Shown here: piece after piece, positions 44,590 to 56,734 of the stretch
How the letters are laid out: each line of letters starts with the position of its first letter
How positions within the stretch are numbered: the stretch's first letter is position 1
NCBI GenBank assembly: GCA_021234155.1
Contig: JAJEKV010000074.1
Location: forward strand, 2,549,789 to 2,613,788
Reading direction: 5' to 3'
From: Isoetes taiwanensis
Taxonomy: Eukaryota > Streptophyta > Lycopodiopsida > Isoetales > Isoetaceae
DNA: 64,000 bases
Notes under the pieces: model-generated
What the model was told of the DNA's origin: nothing
Databases searched by the model: none
Seen by the model: only the letters and a program-made list of their open reading frames with translations
Made by a program: the position numbers and the translations under genes

Positions 44590-47540
44590 ATAACCTAGGA
44601 GCAAAAGAGGATTATGCTATTAATTTTAGAAAAGAAGAAAGATTAACAAAGAAGCTGTTGTGAGGTCCTAAGTCCTGCATCTTTTTTAGATTTTCAGGCT
44701 TGATCCTGGTGTTGCAAAATATATTTTTTCAGCTTATGCTTGATCTTGGTGTCGCAGAATATCGATACTTCTTGGATATTTTTTCGGGAGAGCTAGCAAG
44801 GCTAGCCCTCCAATTCATGTGCCCTACTTCTACTCTGTGCACTGCTTCTGGATCTGCAGAAGAAAGACGGTAAGATCAAGAACCAGATGAAAGGGAAAGA
44901 AGAGAGCTCTGATGCTTCATACTCTGCCTTGTTTTCTGCTGCTACCTTGCATATGAAAATCCGTTGCCCTATCATTCTGCCATAACCAAATCTCTACTCA
45001 ACCTGATTTGGAAAAAAAAAACTGTTATACCTTTTGCTAAAAACCGAAGCATGCCTTTTGCTAAAAGCTGGAGCCGACTCCTGACAATACCTTCCGCTTG
45101 TTTCGTGCCATAACCTTGTTGCTCGACCTACACAAGAAGGAAGAATGAGTAAAACAAAACTTTGTTCAATGCCATCAAGGGAGAAAGAAAAGAAGAAGTG
45201 GTTTATCTATCTGCCATATCCGTTGTGCCTTCATCATCTGCAAAAAAACCACTAGAAAGATGAAGTAGCCGGCTCCATTCCGCCACATTCATCCGCAGAA
45301 AATAAGAAGAAATCTGTTTTTGCATCCCTATGCCGAACCTGCAAAGATTAAGAAGAGAAGATGAAAATGCTCCATCCCGGTATACCTTCCGCCATGGCTG
45401 CCTCCTTCCGTCAAAACTTCCGTTATGCTGGACGGTTGGGCTGCACGTCTCTTCCGGAGCATGGCCGAAAGGCCACAGGCTTTTGCCTCCGCCGTTGCCA
45501 CTGTAATCAGCCCTAAAATAAATAAGATCAAAAGGATTATCGCATTTTAATAATAATTTAGAGTTTCCAATACAAGAACTTTTATTGGGGGAGTTGGTTA
45601 AGGGAAATTAGTAAGACTTGTGGTGTCACCTAAGTCTAGGGTTCAAACTCGAATAAACTCATTTTATCCCATAGCTTCTTTTCTCCCTGATCATTCATAT
45701 TTTTTTCTAGCCTCTTTTCTCCCTAACCATATCGTACCATCATTCATATTTTTTTTCTAGCCTCCAATCTTGCTATTTCTTTTGCCTCATAAGTATCTAT
45801 TGTAAAAACATTATCTTATTGAACACTTTGGCTAGCAACTTGCCACATTTTTTGTTTGGGCCAAAGACCATCTTTTCTCTACCCTAAGGCTCGAAATTAC
45901 CATTGTTTTTTCAATATCTTTATACGGCACACATTATAAATTATATTATATTATGGTTACTTTACTGGTTGTGGTGCCCAGCATTGCCATGTATAATTTG
46001 GAAAAATGTAAATGTTGGGAATTGTTAACTTGCCTTAGTTATATTTCTAACTTGCCTTAATTATTTTATTTCTAACTTTTATTATACAAACCCTTGCCTT
46101 TGTTATTTTTATTTGACATATATTGATCACGACATTGACCCTGTGTCTAAAAAACATGAAAACAGCATGAAAATTGACAAGTTTCACTAATTTATAATGC
46201 CACATGGAAAGACACTAAATTCGCAATAATAAGAATATTTATGTTGCAATTAACTTTACAATGCACCTATTTGATGTAGATTTACTTAGAACTTCATATT
46301 AATCTCTCAAATCCTTGGAGGCTGCTAATTTTGTGCAAGTGGGGCTGAATGGAGAGGAAAACAATTTGGGTTGTCTGCTTGCTTTTAGATTCACTTAGCA
46401 AGAGATGTACATGTTGCAGAAGTTATTTGCCAGAAAACAAAGCTTGTTGACGTGCTTTGTGTATCAAGATTGTGCACCCCATTAAGTACCACATTGAACT
46501 TCTGGTAAAACTCAATATGAGCTTATTGTAATGGACACCTTCAGGTGGAGTCTATATAAAGGATTCTTAAGAAAACATTAATTGTGTAACTAAACTACCC
46601 TGCCCAGATTAATCTTTGAAAGTTCTGCCCAATATGAATGTCTAAAATGGAAGTAAATGCTGGTGCATTTAGTCATTATACGAAGAGGAATAGCAGACAT
46701 GACATGACAGTAAAGAATTTCTCGAATATATTGAAACATATATTTGTTAAGTTGACATACGTAAAGATCGTCGATGAACTGCCAGCTCAAGCACTTATAC
46801 TAGGCAACATATCGTGAGATTCATAACATGGATAAAATGATATGTTGGTCCCGTACAAATTCTTAACTTGGTGGCCAAGTGACATTTTGCAGCTCAAAAG
46901 ATTTGAATTGTACATCACAATGAAGTCTACATTCTACACCTGCAACTTGACCACAATTTACATGAGCTATAAGTTGACTTCAAGAAACCCACATTGCACC
47001 TGCATGTTTTAGAAAAGAAAACTTCAGAAGTAGCATTTTTGAAGAAACCTAGAAACTTGCTATTCATGTTCATATTGCTTTAAAAACAACATGAATCTTC
47101 CACGAACAAAGAAAACCAAAGGCAGATTTTATCTTAAGACAATGCCCTTGTACTTGGTCCATAGAGTTGCAACTAAAGAAGCAGAAACCTTTGTCTTTAA
47201 GGAAGCAGCTATACTTTGAACTCGTATCTCATAATGCAAGAGTTACTTTGATGAGGTACAGGTTTTAGATAAAACAATAGTTTTGTGGTCTTGGAAATCT
47301 GACGGCCCAAACTCCAAACGATAACTTATACTATATTCCAAGACGTAAAGAGCAGGATTAACCCTGGAAATAAGAGAGAGATACTACACTTAGAAACAAT
47401 TAGAAGTGGGATTGACAGATATAAGCAGTGCCATTAGCACGTAAGACCATTAGCAGGACAAGAGCGACCTAACTGCTGCAGAAGATTTGCATAATGTCAC
47501 AGAGATCTGGCACTTTTAACTTTTTTTTCTTAGGGTAAAA
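44590..47540. other. Interior of the CACTA element: no transposase seen
   Basis: AT-rich with only short frames. A minus-strand frame at 45531-45328 (MILFILGLITVATAEAKACG...) starts with a signal-peptide-like hydrophobic run and could be a captured host exon, but it lacks supporting features. A SINE-like sequence lies near 45590. Confidence 0.4.
45587..45670 (+). mobile_element. Possible tRNA-derived SINE inside the CACTA element
   Basis: GGGGGAGTTGGTTAAGGGAA (box A-like) and, about 45 bp later, GGGTTCAAACTCG (box B match, 45639-45651), as in plant tRNA-related SINEs. No tRNA fold is complete. The 3' end and duplications are not defined. Confidence 0.35.
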
Positions 47541-48345
47541 AGAAATTGTTTGGACGATCGGATGGGCCAAACATAGGCCATGAGATCTAGGGCTAGATTT
47601 GGGTGTGGAAGATCCAAGCCGCGCAAATTAGGGCGTGGTTAGATCTTCTTTGTGCCAAAGAAGACTAACTTATCATACTAAAAATATGAAAAAAATCTGA
47701 AGTAAGAGGGCCAAGAGGACTGGCCACATCCTTTTTGTTGGGCGTAATGTCTATGGGAGTTTGTAGAATCTTTTTCTTTCTTGTTCTAATAATATCATTT
47801 TGTGTACTTTGTCTGTGGGAGTTTGAAGAAGGTAGTGCCATCACAAATGATATTCTAATTGTTATAAGCATTAACACTTATATTATCATTATCAAAATTA
47901 CAACAAGATTGATAGTAAGAGTGATGTAAGTCTTGATATTATCCATGATGCTATTATCGACACATATAGCATCATATGCTAGCATTGATATAATAATGTC
48001 AAATTGTGATACTATAGATGGAGCTAAGGGTGATATTGTAACTGCCATAAGCTATAGCACTTATATTGTCATTAATACCATTGGAGTAATAAATGATGGT
48101 AAAGCTGATGCAATATATGATATTATTCATGACGCTATTAGTAACACATATATTGTCATTAATTTGTACTGATATAATTGTTGACCATATTTATGACAAT
48201 GTTGATGATGCTATAGATGATAGAATCTTGTCATTGATAGTGCCACTGTTCCTTGTATATCATTATTTATATCACTTAATACTTTTTGAAATTTTAGGTG
48301 ATATTAAAGTGATGAAAAATGGCTATCCTCTTGTAGTGTAACTAG

Positions 48346-48654
48346 TCTCTATACATAATGTTCACTTAGAGCGAATCATCTCGATATGAAACCCATGACA
48401 CAAGGAGATCCTTCCCTTTGGAGATAGATGGTTTCTCATATATAATATCAAAGCACATGTGCAATACTATGTTGAACATTTGCATCTTAAGTAGCTAAGA
48501 TTTCTTTTACTAACTATATGACAATGACATCCTGTTATTCTTGCATTCTGCAACTCCTATGTGGACTGCTTATGCAAGTCATGTCTTACATGCTAGACCA
48601 ACACAACTTACATATTTTCAACTTATGCCCAGCAACGCTGGGCACTATAACTAG
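48346..48654 (+). mobile_element. Short non-autonomous Helitron, copy 2
   Basis: Same 309-bp element as 15887-16195, beginning right after the CTAG (48342-48345) that follows the CACTA insertion. Confidence 0.6.
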
Positions 48655-48879
48655 TATATATATCATGGTTTTGAGATGATTTGGTACTAGTTATCTATAG
48701 AAGTTCATTTTTGGAGGCCTTGTAAGTCTGAGTTTATGGGAATTTGGTTGAGAAGTTTGTCGATGCATTCACCAGGGTATCTTGCTTGGACAAGAATCAG
48801 ACATAGTAGGAGCAATCAGAAATACTCAAGGGGATCAGATTGCTTAGTGTGTGTTGAGTTTCTTGCCATACAAATGACT

Positions 48880-49206
48880 GTATCTTTCTTGATGGGGGGT
48901 GTTAAAATTTCATTTTACTTACTGTTTGTTGTGCTACAGATGACCATATCATTCTTGAGGGGGAGTGTGGAAGTTGAGTTTGTTGAGTATGACAAGATAT
49001 GACAATGGTCATGTATATGTTAGCCTTAGATGGGTCTTTTGACCGTTATATGTTGGCTGTTGGTTTTCCTACTGTTTAGGCGTTAATCAAGGCAGCAGAT
49101 ATGGTAGCTTGCTATTTGTGGTACTACCTTGAAATGTATAAAGGAAGACTATTATCAATAGAAACGCAGCTCTTGCTGCTAAATTGCTGTTGTTTGTTAA
49201 TAACAC
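48880..49206 (+). mobile_element. Copia-like LTR remnant, copy 2
   Basis: Duplicate of 16420-16745 with the same GAGGGGGAG|TGTGGAAG junction. Confidence 0.45.
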
Positions 49207-49672
49207 CCATTTCTTAGGGTTGCATCTGATACAAAGAGTTGTGTGAATGAACAGGCAGATGGAGGCATGGATCAATGATGTGGCAGATGACAGGTGGATG
49301 GTTGTGACAAGCGGATGGCTATATTTCGTTGCCCCTTTTAATTTTGGTTTTTGAGGCAAACATTGACTCTACTGGAGTAGATGTGAGTCTCATCATGTGT
49401 TGTATGTGTTTGAGAATAACCAATTGTCATATGTCCTAAAAATGAAACTAATTTAATCAGTTTTTTTTTTCTACCTTCTTACACATCGAGCCTACATTTG
49501 GATAACAGAAGAGAGTGGATACTTGCCATAGTAGTAAAATTGAATGACATCATACATCATGTGTTTGAATGGTCCAAAATTCTATGTGTGATGAATGCTA
49601 TAACATAGCTTCAAAAATCTTATACAGCTACATAGAACAGGAGAAACTTATTTAAGATGGAAGGAAGTTGAT

Positions 49673-49945
49673 TTAATTTCCCCAGGAACCACTGCCACCG
49701 CCAGTGCCGAGAATAGTAGAAACTGCGCCAGACTGGAAGGTACCGAGGCTGTTACTACTGGCATCGAAGAAGATAAGGGAAAGGTAGACAGGGGTGGTAT
49801 AGAACTGGAAAGAGACTGTGTTTTGGTAGAGCTTGGTAATGTCGCCGCGATAAACGCGTCTCCAAAAGAGCCCCGCCTGTGGCTTCCAATGCCTCCAAAG
49901 ATGTCCAAGAAAACGCAAGCCTCCTGGTCCACTTGCACCGGGCCC
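49673..49945 (-). pseudogene. Small beta-rich protein, copy 2 (frameshifted)
   Basis: The C-terminal half is identical to copy 1, but indels near 49855-49925 change the frame upstream (GGLRFLGHLWRHW instead of GGLRFTGHAGG). The changes are at CTG/CAG-rich positions of copy 1 and may be sequence error. Confidence 0.4.
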
Positions 49946-50657
49946 CCGTATATCTACAACGGGATACGGTTTTTCCGGACATATTCCCGGTGGTTTTTCC
50001 GGACATCCCATCGCCCCCCATCCCATAGCCATCCGCCCATCCATGCGCCCGCGATGGCCATCCGCTCGGTATCCATGACCCCATCCCGGTTTATTTATCC
50101 CGACAGCCAAGACCGTTAATCATTCTCGCTCCCCCGACACAAGACCCGAGTACCACGGCCGACATGCATTAAATGCCCCGTTCAGCCCCGAGACGGCCGC
50201 TTTCACCGGATTCATTAAATGCCTTGTTCCGTCCCCGAGAGAGCTCCCCCGCCACCTAATCCTGCTCGGATCCGCGCCTTGACCGCTCCTGCTCCCCAAA
50301 ACGCCCCGGTTGTACTCCCCTCCCATTTCAATTTAAATAATAATTGCCATTTATTTCATTTTCAAAACTAATGCCCTCCCGATTTTCAAAAGAAAGTTGT
50401 ATTTTCTTTTCGAAGCTATTTCAATACACCCACTCTAGTGGTTAACCCGGACAAGCATAGAAGGGAATATTTAAACCAACGGTTCTTTCTAACGGTTCTT
50501 TGTAACGGTTCTTTTTACCCTCCCATCCCATAGCCATCCGCTCATCCTTGTGCCTCCAAGCTATATATACACAGTTATTCTTCGCTATTCTTGGTTGGTT
50601 GCAGTTGAGTTCAGTAGCAGTCGAGTTCCTTTGCTTACTGTTCAAGCCAAGTGACAG

Positions 50658-51975
50658 ATGGTGAGGACCCGACAACGGCTTCGTGAGGGCAGAGGATGTC
50701 CTCGTCCACTTGAATGAAATTCAGGAGGATGTGGGGCTACATTAGGGATTTTTTGAGATCATAAAAGGGCCTTCTAAGAACTGCTGACTAGGTTATATGA
50801 ACTACCAATCAGAAAGCAAAACTGGTAATCCAGTCAGCAAAACAGTTATAACTAACTCACTGGATCACATTTTCTAGCATAAGTGTTGATAGAAAAGTCC
50901 AAATGAGCTCTTGTTTGGTGCAATAGATAGATCTCATTGAGATCTTTCCAACCTTGGGTGGTTTGCATATCTTTTGGCCCCATAGGATAGTAAAAAATGG
51001 TAAAACCATATTTTTGAGTTTTGACAATCATAAGTGTCCCGGGTTACGGGGCTATTTTGCCGAAGTTCCTTAGAGAGAGTTGTCTCACGTTAAAATATGT
51101 GCTAAGCACCTAAGGTTGGAAAGATCTCAACGCTGATCTATCTATTGCACTAAACAAGAGCTCATTTGGACTTTTCTATCAATAGTTATGCTAAAAAAAT
51201 GTGATCCAAAGGAGTTAGTTATAACAGCTTTTGTTTTTGACTAGACCCGTCCCACTCGATTTCGATTGGTAGTTCATTTATCTTCATTTGGCTTAGTTAG
51301 CATGTTTTGAAGGCCCTTTTTAATCTCAAAAGAACCCTAATGGAACTCACCCCAACCTCACGGCATCAAAACATTTAGAAGTAAGCATGTTCTTGTCTTC
51401 CTTCATATTCATGTTCTACTTTCATATTATTAATCTTTTCATGATTCCAACATTGTTCATGCAGAGACCGTGGAGAATGGGGAATTCGTGAGAGAGCCCC
51501 AGTGCCTCGGGTCATTGACCTTAATAGGCCAACCGAAAGGGCATTGGCCGGGCTGAATTGAAGAGGTCTATTATCCGGGGCAAGGCTTTGAAGCTTTTGC
51601 TAGCTATGGACCATGTCCGGGAAGGCAATACCCTAAAAGCCCCGCTTATCTTGTGTATGCTTTGCGGAGGCAAAAAAAGAAGGTTCCGATCGTGGAAGTT
51701 CTAGAGGTGTCCGATCCAACCCTATGCGATGTATTGGATCACAACATGTGGAGACTACCATGCGGTGTGCCGATGTAACCGTTGAGGATGTCCCGGCGTA
51801 AGTCATGGCAACAAAGGCTTGATGTTGATTCGTGAGAGCTAGCACCGCCAGAGACCCCAACCAATGAGTGTAAAGAATGTTCACGCTTGTCGCTGGCGGT
51901 CCTCGGATGATGACCAAGAAGATTCGGGAGGATACATTGGCCATGCATTTCCTAGGCATACCACCATAGGGTCGA
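50658..51975 (+). pseudogene. Orphan two-exon gene, copy 2 (damaged)
   Basis: Same layout as 18201-19537. A 23-bp deletion (between GAGGGCAG and AGGATGTCC, near 50690) shifts exon 1. Exon 2 has many indels (51490-51970), mostly at former CAG/CTG sites. The deletion is a clean loss between short repeats and looks real; the exon 2 changes look like sequence error. Confidence 0.5.
50750..51342. mobile_element. Foldback element, copy 2
   Basis: Same insertion at the same site, 593 bp, with the CATTAGGG/CCCTAATG ends preserved. Confidence 0.75.
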
Positions 51976-52079
51976 CGTTGTTGTTATAAAAAAAGTCTCA
52001 TGTTTCTCTTATAAAAGAAGTTTCATGTTTATGTCATAAAAAAGTCTTGGTTTATGTGGACAATGTATGAGTATGGCTA

Positions 52080-53110
52080 GACTAGTGGTTTATCCGGACA
52101 CAAAGGAGTGGTTTATCCGACACACCATGGGTATAAATGACTTGAATGACATACCATGGGTATAAATACACCAAGTATTTACACCCTCTCAGATTTACAA
52201 ACAATTCCATTGTCCACCACAATGGTTTGTCCGACATACTAGTGGTTTATCCGACACAAACTAGTGGTTTATCCGACACGACTAGTGGTTTATCCGGACA
52301 CGGACCGGTGGTTTGTCCCGGACACGGACTAGTGGTTTATCCGGAAATAGACTAGTGGTTTATCCGACACATAGTAGTGGTTTATCCGACACCTACTAGG
52401 GGTTTATCCGGACACATAGTAGTGGTTTATCTGGACACATACTAGTGGTTTGTCTGGACACAGACTAGTGGTTTATCCGGACACATAGGAGTGGTTTGTC
52501 CGGACAATGTATGAGTGTGACTTGAATGGCATACCATGGGTATAAATACACCAAGTATTTACACCCTCTCAGATTTACAAACAATTCCATTGTCCACCAC
52601 AATGGTTTATCCGACACACATAGTAGTGGTTTATCCGGACACATACTAGTGGTTTGTCTGGACACGCACTAGTGGTTTATCCGGACACATAGTAGTGGTT
52701 TCTCCGGACACATACTAGTGGTTTATCCGACACCTGCACTAGTGGTTTATCCGGACACGCACAAGTGGTTTGTCCGGACACGCACTAGTGGTTTATCCGG
52801 ACACATAGGAGTGGTTTATCCGACAATGTATGAGTGTGACTTGAATGACATACCATGGGTATAAACACACCAAGTATTTACACCCTCTCAGATTACACAA
52901 TTCCATTGTCCACCCCAATGGTTTGTCCGACACATACTAGTGGTTTATCCGGACAATGCACTAGTGGTTAGTCCGACACATAGTAGTGGTTTGTCCGACA
53001 CATAGTAGTGGTTTATCCGACAATGTATGAGTGTGACTTGGAATGACATACCATGGGTATAAATACACCAAGTATTTACACCCTCTCATTTACACACAAT
53101 TCCATTGTCC
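52080..53110. repeat. Expanded nested satellite, copy 2
   Basis: Monomers of about 22-24 bp (ACTAGTGGTTTATCCGGACA and variants) occur in runs of 4 to 10, separated by a recurrent linker of about 130 bp (GTATGAGTGTGACTTGAATG ... ATACCATGGGTATAAATACA ... CAATTCCATTGTCCACC). Runs and linkers alternate about four times, giving a higher-order structure roughly 0.9 kb longer than in copy 1. Confidence 0.9.
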
Positions 53111-53299
53111 ACGGAAGGTGAAGGTGTTCCGGTCAGTGGGATGATCCGGGCATCTCACCCATGCCGGACTTCTCGCCATGCCGAGTTTGGGCCGCAGGAT
53201 AAGACAAAAATTTGAGCATATCTCCTTCAAAAACCGTAACTATGCTATCCCTACCTTTAGATTATTTCCGCCTATTGAGTTCCTTCCGTAAAATCGAGG

Positions 53300-53815
53300 A
53301 TCTATACAATATCAATTGGTCTACCGAAAGGGAAAAAGAGGTGCGCCAAAAGTGCTAAAAATATGGTTCTCTTTACAATTGCGGGCTTTGTGCATGTAAA
53401 AAAGCGTGTTGTGGGCTTGGGTTTCTGTGAAGATGGGCTTAATTCGTTGTCCTCTTCGATCATATCCAAGATCCGATTTCACCCCATTTTGTAACATCTA
53501 AGTCACGGAAAACATGATACCCGAATAAATTGAACATAAGCTTCGTGTCGCAAATACAACATTTCTCCTAGCGGTTAGCACGCTTGTCAAACCATCTCTC
53601 TTGCAAATGATGCATTCGATAGAGTGTTTCATGCGATTAACGACGGCCGCCCACGGCCGCCTCGTGTGGCCTAAAGCATAACAACATGAATCGCCAGAAG
53701 AACGCATGGATTCCACAAGACAGCCAATATTACCGACTAACATGGACTCAACTCGCGAGCTACTCCCATACTCCGACCCTCGAAGGCCTCATATCGGGCC
53801 ATGGCAGCAATAATG
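53300..53815 (-). pseudogene. Orphan Cys-containing gene, copy 2 (damaged)
   Basis: Equivalent of 19973-20484. CIIC is kept (near 53600) but the second CxxC region and both exon edges are changed by small indels. The frame is broken near 53590 and 53520. Confidence 0.4.
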
Positions 53816-54126
53816 TAACTAAAGGTTCCTCTCCGACGAAAGTGAACCTCTTCACCCGGAGCTTTAGAAAGGCGCTTCTAAATGTTCAAATGCAATTAAT
53901 TTCTCGAGCAGAGAGTCACATCACGATAGGTAATGATGGATGTTTTGTAGGTAATGATGACTACTCAAAGCCCTGCGGTGGCAGGCCGGTGTCGTGTCCC
54001 TCACGTCCTGAGTATATCTCCACCTGTCTACATCCAAACCAACGTGATACTACCTATACCATTACCTACACCTATACCAATAGGGTATACATTCGAACGG
54101 AGTGTAAATACTCAAAGTATAGATAC

Positions 54127-55041
54127 TCAAGGTATAAATATTTGGGTGTAAATACCAGGCGATAAATACCGTGATAGCCTATTCATAACATATGTCCACA
54201 TAAACCAATGGGGTAGACATGACACCAATAAAAGAAACATGGAACTTTTTTTATAACAGAAAACATGATAGCTTTTCACAACAAAAACTTCTCTAAAGAA
54301 AGCTATCTTCGTCACCCTATGGTGGTCGGAATAGCCAAAGAACTCCACAATATGGCGATGGCGGACCCTTTCAAGGAGTCGGACTTCATCATAGAAGATC
54401 GAATGTGGCATTTTCTGATCATGGCGTTCCTTTTTAACTGCAACTTGAAACCCATCTCGCATAATCCCGCGGTATACAATACTAAAACCACCTTTTCCGA
54501 TAATGTTATCCCCAGAGAAATTATCAGTCATTTTTCTCACTTCTGCAAGAGAATATTTCCTCAAGTGGCCCCTGTTGTTTCTGGCTTCCATAGCTCGTTT
54601 ATGCACTTTATACCTTGCAAATCCAATCATAAAACAAGCCGCAAGCACTACTACCACTGCTATGCAGCTCGGAACAACAATATGAAAGATTGTTACATGT
54701 TTATGCTTGGAATTGGATTTGGAAGAGCATTCTGAAGCTCCCGTTTTTGGATTGTCGCCACATACGCCTTTGTTGCAGGTTAAAGTTCCGTCGCAATACC
54801 CATATACTCCAGTGCAATTGTAGCCGCATCCATGGTGTGGCGTGTCTCCTGCTTGCTCTTTGCTTGTGCTGCCCGAACTGCATATTGGCATTGAGGCATT
54901 CAGATTATCTTTGCATATTCCCTGACTGCTGCAAATTAAACCTTTTATGCATTTGCTACTAGTTGTGCACGATGAATTGCATCCTCCACCTGTGTTAGAG
55001 ACTAGAATAGGGATCAACAACCCCAAAATCCTCGATGCCAT
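54127..55041 (-). CDS. RLK1 copy 3: open truncated receptor with foreign C-terminus (304 aa)
   Basis: An intact ORF starts at the ATG at 55041. It encodes the RLK1 signal peptide, both Cys modules, the transmembrane helix and the kinase N-lobe with VAVK. At the duplication junction (54323) the N-lobe ends after GYSD and about 65 residues of unrelated sequence follow, including a hydrophobic run (MFLLLVSCLPHWFMW), before a stop. No catalytic loop or DFG is present. If expressed it would be a receptor without kinase activity that could compete for ligand or partners; that role is inference only. It could equally be a dead duplicate. The reading frame agrees with copy 1 over exon 1. Confidence 0.7.
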   Translation of the reverse strand: MASRILGLLIPILVSNTGGGCNSSCTTSSKCIKGLICSSQGICKDNLNASMPICSSGSTSKEQAGDTPHHGCGYNCTGVYGYCDGTLTCNKGVCGDNPKTGASECSSKSNSKHKHVTIFHIVVPSCIAVVVVLAACFMIGFARYKVHKRAMEARNNRGHLRKYSLAEVRKMTDNFSGDNIIGKGGFSIVYRGIMRDGFQVAVKKERHDQKMPHSIFYDEVRLLERVRHRHIVEFFGYSDHHRVTKIAFFREVFVVKSYHVFCYKKSSMFLLLVSCLPHWFMWTYVMNRLSRYLSPGIYTQIFIP

Positions 55042-56392
55042 ATTGCATACAAATAAAATTTTACCTATAGCACATTTGTTAAACTTTCCAAATCATATAT
55101 AGCAACTTCAAGAAAGAGCTATGAAACAACACGAAGAAGTTATACGCGGGATCTCCAAGACTAGTAGAAGATTTTATTTTTAAAATTAAAAAAAAGGACT
55201 AGTGGGTTGACTTACTTGAAGTCCTGAACAATTAGACTTTTGGAAATTGGAAGCCACCTTCCACCTTTCTTCAATCATTAAGAATAGAAATCCCCAACCC
55301 AGGCTAGAAGACAAACGACTTTTGCAAGACGACAAATCCCCACATGCAAGATAAAGTATGACACAATTTATTAAAGTCTTTTTCTTCTTAAATAGGTACT
55401 ACCTAATTAGAAAATGCAAAGACAACATACGGTATGAGAAAACACCAAGACCTTAGTGGTTATGCCATCCATTGATTTATTAGTAAAATCATTGTTGAGA
55501 AATGCTTGTTATTAGAATTATGATAAAGATATTGTGACTCTAAAAAGAATATGCCTAGAGCAACTTAAAAGAAAACACTATAGACTAAGAAAAACTATTC
55601 ATCCCTTTGCACATGCTTTCCCTAGCTAGTCTCCAAGATTGACATAAGTATGCAAAACTTGTAATGTGTCTAGTGGAAGCCAAAAGTTAGTGAAAACAAT
55701 CCAAAGACGTTGTAGAATGGTTTTTATCATCCTACAATGTTTAATCTAGCCTTAAGTCCATCACTAGAGAGTCAACGTACATAAAGGCTCAAACCAACCC
55801 GCTTCATCCATTTCACTTCCATTTTTGACGTAAACCCACACAATGTTATTGATATTGATATTGGTGCTTCTTCTCGTTACTTGAGAGTGGAAGGAAAACT
55901 TTCAATGCACATATAAAGGTTTTCATCGAATATAATGGATAACCAAACGCATAAAATGGAGGGCAATCTGTTGCAGATGCTTTGCCATATTTTAGTTGTG
56001 GTTGTTTATGATGACGACTTTTTTTTTGAATTTTATTCAAAAATGGAAAAAAAAAAAAAAAAAAAAACAAAAAAAGCATTTCCACTTCAAAATGTACATT
56101 AAACCATAGGTCAAAATGACGGAATACCAAATTTTGATATTCCATGCACAACACAAACAACAAATTTTCAATTTTTTTTTCTTCTATGCTCCCATTATCC
56201 GCCAAATTTCCTTTCCTTGTCCTCTCTCTCGCCTCCAATCGCTTTTTCCTTTGTTGTGATAAAGAGAGACCTTAATGGTCGCTTTTAATGATCGACCATT
56301 TTGAAGAGCCCATCAATGTAGACCATGGTTTCGGGTCAAGCAGAGCTGCTTGTAGTTTAATCAATCAACCTCCAATCCAGCTGCAATTATTC

Positions 56393-56734
56393 CTAGGTCC
56401 AAGTCGGGCCCCTTAAGACTCTTCTGGCGAACTGCCAATCAAATCTGAGAATTGTCCTTTGTGCTTGTCTTTCTGCTTGGAATCCCCGCCTGCATTGTTG
56501 AATCACCACACAGTCTGTCGATTCAGCTTTTGTAAAAGATTCTAGGTTATGCCAATTCAACCTATTGAAAACTCTGTTGTTTCTTCCCATTGTGCTATAC
56601 ATTGCTTCTAACCACCTGATACTTTGATGTATTGCCAAAGTCGACTCTCGAGCGATCTCTACAAATTGTACATGATCTCGCAAATGTGGCCGATCACTCC
56701 TTTCCTCCTTCTTAATCAAATCGGATGTCTGCAC
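56393..56734 (-). other. Unrecognised coding-like remnant, copy 3 (longest open form)
   Basis: In copy 3 the same stretch stays open for about 113 codons, ending in RFDWQFARRVLRGPTWT. The extra length comes from two added T bases near 56528, so the longer frame depends on an indel and may be an artefact. Confidence 0.3.

Larger units (their letters stand above)
43885..48338. mobile_element. Non-autonomous CACTA (EnSpm) transposon, copy 2 only
   Basis: The ends are CACTACAAGAG and CTCTTGTAGTG. A 3-bp duplication TAA lies at 43882-43884 and 48339-48341, with a single TAA in copy 1 (15880-15882). Subterminal zones carry many TAGCATCATCTATAG-like units (43985-44580) and inverse forms (GATGATGCTATAGATGATAG near 48204; 47930-48250), typical of transposase-binding arrays. 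I find no transposase or TNP gene in the interior, so mobility would depend on a full-length relative. It landed inside a Helitron 3' end. Confidence 0.93.
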
